A program made the position numbers and the translations under genes. Below the pieces are notes generated by a model. That model was not told the origin of the DNA and did no database searches. It was given only the letters and a program-made list of their open reading frames with translations. This document shows, one piece after another, positions 61,739 to 64,000 of a stretch of DNA of 64,000 nucleotides. The stretch comes from Paenibacillus alginolyticus DSM 5050 = NBRC 15375 (GTDB lineage: Bacteria; Bacillota; Bacilli; Paenibacillales; NBRC-103111). Numbering within the stretch: the stretch's first letter is position 1; each line of letters opens with the position of its first letter. Location of the stretch: positions 1 through 64,000 of the forward strand of contig NZ_AUGY01000021.1 in the NCBI RefSeq assembly GCF_000422905.1, written 5' to 3'.

Positions 61739-61805
61739 CCACACTTCTCGTAAAATTTCTCACTTCAGTGTGATAACGCGTCAATGTAACGACAAACTTT
61801 CCATT

Positions 61806-62792
61806 TTAGGCTTTGCGACGATTCAAATGAACGAAAGTAATGGCCAAAGCCAGCACCAGCACTCCGCCTTTGACAATATCAAATCCGAAATAAGGCACAT
61901 TCAACATCGTAAGTCCATTGAGCAATACGCCAATCAATACAGCGCCAAAGAAAGTCCCTATGACATTAGGTTTCCCTGCACCTAGTACAGAATACCCGAC
62001 GAACACCGAGGCAACAGCTTCCATCAGAAGTGGAGCACCGGCATCAATCTGTCCTGAACCGACACGAGATGCATATAGAATACCTCCGAATGCTGCGAAA
62101 ATACCGGACAGCACATAGGCCGCTAAACGAATTTTGTTAACAGAAATTCCAGAGAGACGTGCTGCCTCCCGATTTCCCCCCGTTATGTAAAGCTGGCGCC
62201 CCCAGCGGGTGTACGTCAGAAAAACATGCACAGCGATAACAGCCAGAATCATAAGAATAACAGGCACAGGTATGCCAAGAAGCTTGCCTTGACCGATCCA
62301 GAGAAATTCCGGCGTAAACTTCCCTTTGGCCACCGTGCCGTCTTGGAATCTCATATTATTATAGATGGAAAAGCCTTTCGTATACGTTTTTTGCACGCCG
62401 CCGATGATGTACATCACCGCTAAAGTAGCAAGTAAATCCGGAATACGAATTTTGACGATGAGCCATGAATTTATAAGACCAATGACTGCTCCTATTACTA
62501 GAGGAACGATGATGACCAGAATGAGCGGCTGTTGGTACCATACCATCAAAGCCGCCGCGGCCACCGTTGATAATGAAACCGTCGAACCCACGGATAGATC
62601 AAAACCGTCTACAATCTGCGATAACGTGACCCCAATAGCGACAAACATCACAATCGAAATCGACCTTAGAATGTCTGCGATATTGTCATACGTCATAAAA
62701 TTCTCATTGATGATCGAAAAGACGATAACCACCAACGCAATAATGAACAAAGCGCCGTATTTAAACGTAAAATCTAAACTTCTTTCCTTCAT
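61806..62792 (-). CDS. Sugar-type ABC transporter permease (RbsC/MglC family)
   Basis: A 328-residue permease with eight to ten helices. VMFVAIGVTLSQIVDGFDLSVGSTVSLS and ITGGNREAARLSGISVNKIRLAAYVLSGIFAA are signature stretches of the ribose/galactose/autoinducer-2 permease family. ATG 62792 with GGGAGG nine bases upstream; one base separates it from the ATPase stop. The sugar cannot be told from sequence. Confidence 0.9.
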   Translation of the reverse strand: MKERSLDFTFKYGALFIIALVVIVFSIINENFMTYDNIADILRSISIVMFVAIGVTLSQIVDGFDLSVGSTVSLSTVAAAALMVWYQQPLILVIIVPLVIGAVIGLINSWLIVKIRIPDLLATLAVMYIIGGVQKTYTKGFSIYNNMRFQDGTVAKGKFTPEFLWIGQGKLLGIPVPVILMILAVIAVHVFLTYTRWGRQLYITGGNREAARLSGISVNKIRLAAYVLSGIFAAFGGILYASRVGSGQIDAGAPLLMEAVASVFVGYSVLGAGKPNVIGTFFGAVLIGVLLNGLTMLNVPYFGFDIVKGGVLVLALAITFVHLNRRKA

Positions 62793-62793
62793 G

Positions 62794-64000
62794 CTATTCA
62801 GCCTCCCCCGCACTCGCATACGTTAAAATGAGATCCTGCGTCGCTTCCGCGCGGGAGAGCTCCTTCACCACAGAACCATAGCTCATTACTAAAATGCGAT
62901 CGGCAATTCCTATAATTTCATTCAGCTCACAGGATAAATAAATAATGCCTTTACCTTCCGATGCCAATTGACCGATCAAGCGGAAAATATCGCTTTTCGC
63001 GCCAACATCGACCCCCTTGGTCGGCTCATCAAACATGTAGACATCGGCATTCGTCGGCAGCCATTTGCCCACGGCCACCTTCTGCTGGTTGCCGCCGCTT
63101 AGATGCTTCACCACGCGATTCGGATCGCTGGGCTGCACGCCCAGCTGCTCCACCATCTTCGCCGCGTGCGCACTCTCTGCGCCGCGCTGCACGAAGCCCA
63201 GCGAGCTGAGCTTGCGCAATATCGGAAGCGACAGATTGTGCTTCACGGTCTCCTCCACGAGGACGCCCTGCTTGCGGCGCTCCTCGGGCACGAGCGCGAT
63301 GCCGGCGCGCACGGCATCCTCCGGCTGGCGCAGCGCGAGCTTGCGCCCGGCGAGCCACACCTCGCCGCCGTCCGCGGCGTCGGCGCCGAAGATCAGCCGG
63401 CTCAGCTCCGTCTTGCCAGCGCCGACCAACCCCACGACGCCGAGGATTTCACCTCGGCGGAGGGCAAAGCTAACGCCGCGCACCTTGGTGCCGCGGCGCA
63501 GCCCTTTCACCTCGAGGAGGGTATCGCCGATAGGAACATCGGCTTTGGGGAACTCCTCGGTGAAGGTCTTGCCCAGCATCGCCTCAATAACTCCGGCGAT
63601 GTCCATGTCTGCGGCCGCCTGCGTGAGCACGTGGCGGCCGTCGCGCATGATCGTGATCCGGTCAGCGACTCGGAACACTTCTTGCAAGCGGTGGGAGATG
63701 AAAATAATTCCCACCCCTTCGCGCTTCAGGCTGTCCATGATCTGGAACAGCCGCTCTGACTCCTCCAGACTAAGCGGTGCTGTCGGCTCGTCGAAAATGA
63801 TGATCTTGGCCTTGTGCGCCATCGCTCTTGCGATAAGGACTAGCTGCTTCTGGGAGATGCTCAGCTCGTCCACTTTGCTGCGGATAGAGAACGCAGCCCC
63901 GATCTTGGCTAGAATCGCTTCGGCTTCCCGATGCAGCTTTCTCCAGCTGACCCAGGCCCCGCCTTGAACCATTTTATCCATCATGACATTTTCGGTTACC
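62794..64000 (-). CDS. Sugar-type ABC transporter ATPase (RbsA/MglA family), 5' end outside window
   Basis: About 402 codons of a tandem-ATPase protein; the N-terminal Walker A region is beyond 64000. Visible are the first domain's signature (ELSISQKQLVLIARAM) and Walker B (IIIFDEPTAPLS), then the second domain with GLVGAGKTEL, VPEERRKQGVL, LSGGNQQKVAVGKW and YMFDEPTKGVDVG. A stretch of about 600 bases (63040-63620) is far more GC-rich than the surroundings. The binding protein gene should lie upstream, outside the window. Confidence 0.93.
   Translation of the reverse strand, partial: VTENVMMDKMVQGGAWVSWRKLHREAEAILAKIGAAFSIRSKVDELSISQKQLVLIARAMAHKAKIIIFDEPTAPLSLEESERLFQIMDSLKREGVGIIFISHRLQEVFRVADRITIMRDGRHVLTQAAADMDIAGVIEAMLGKTFTEEFPKADVPIGDTLLEVKGLRRGTKVRGVSFALRRGEILGVVGLVGAGKTELSRLIFGADAADGGEVWLAGRKLALRQPEDAVRAGIALVPEERRKQGVLVEETVKHNLSLPILRKLSSLGFVQRGAESAHAAKMVEQLGVQPSDPNRVVKHLSGGNQQKVAVGKWLPTNADVYMFDEPTKGVDVGAKSDIFRLIGQLASEGKGIIYLSCELNEIIGIADRILVMSYGSVVKELSRAEATQDLILTYASAGEAE

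Noticed and set aside
63103..63759. 218-codon plus-strand frame opposite the sugar ATPase
   Set aside because: Same cause: high GC removes stop codons on the opposite strand.

Overview
The window reads as a chromosomal segment of a spore-forming, low-GC Gram-positive bacterium of the order Bacillales, most like Paenibacillus. Evidence is the Bacillales gene set (DnaB/DnaI helicase loading, Sda, a Spo0E-type phosphatase, GerQ, an alpha/beta SASP, YutJ-YuzB-YutI, YumC, YuiB, HemQ), strong AGGAGG-type ribosome sites with frequent TTG/GTG starts, SigA-type promoters, a tryptophan T-box, and GlnR/TnrA-, Rex- and DnaA-type operators. No rRNA, tRNA, CRISPR or complete mobile element was seen; only the first 84 codons of an IS4-type transposase lie at the left edge.

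Layout. 0-5.6 kb: IS fragment, trxA, a merR gene, a small membrane protein, dnaI-dnaB, an alpha/beta hydrolase. 5.6-10.3 kb: YuiB, hemQ, a type II NADH dehydrogenase behind a Rex-like operator, ferredoxin-NADP reductase, a zinc-ribbon protein whose Shine-Dalgarno is buried in a hairpin. 10.3-14.2 kb: an unannotated-size sda gene (51 codons) with a cluster of DnaA boxes, a small gene, a glucosaminidase, an AT-rich patch with a DUF3888-type secreted protein, an A-type Fe-S carrier, a Spo0E-like phosphatase. 14.2-22 kb: mqnE with a structured leader, yutJ, yuzB, yutI, an SDR, a HEPN protein, a UbiD-type decarboxylase and ctaA. 22-38.6 kb: stress protein, SPFH/ribbon-helix-helix pair, DUF2515, the run asnB-HAD-DUF456-flippase, a CNNM/CBS transporter, a class B PBP, a HAD hydrolase, a transglutaminase-like membrane protein cluster, an MFS transporter. 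38.6-40.9 kb: TOPRIM protein and the ctaB-sco pair.

40.9-50.9 kb is a urea island: ureABCFGD (no ureE) divergent from the urea ABC transporter urtABCDE. Two perfect GlnR/TnrA boxes sit in the shared promoter region, so urea uptake and hydrolysis look jointly nitrogen-controlled. 51-59.6 kb: orphan response regulator, gerQ, a membrane hydrolase, a MarR-controlled NmrA/membrane-protein operon, a SASP gene with a SigG promoter, trpS behind its T-box, a permease with a long histidine-rich loop. 60-64 kb: ilvD and a sugar-type ABC transporter (permease plus an ATPase cut by the window edge).

Themes: respiration and heme (hemQ, ctaA, ctaB, SCO, two NDH-2-like flavoproteins, menaquinone made by the futalosine route), sporulation decision and spore structure (sda, Spo0E, gerQ, SASP), and nitrogen supply (urea, AsnB). 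The most notable non-coding signals are the sda DnaA-box cluster, the Rex-like box before the NADH dehydrogenase, the SD-sequestering UNCG hairpin, the mqnE leader and the MarR operator pair.
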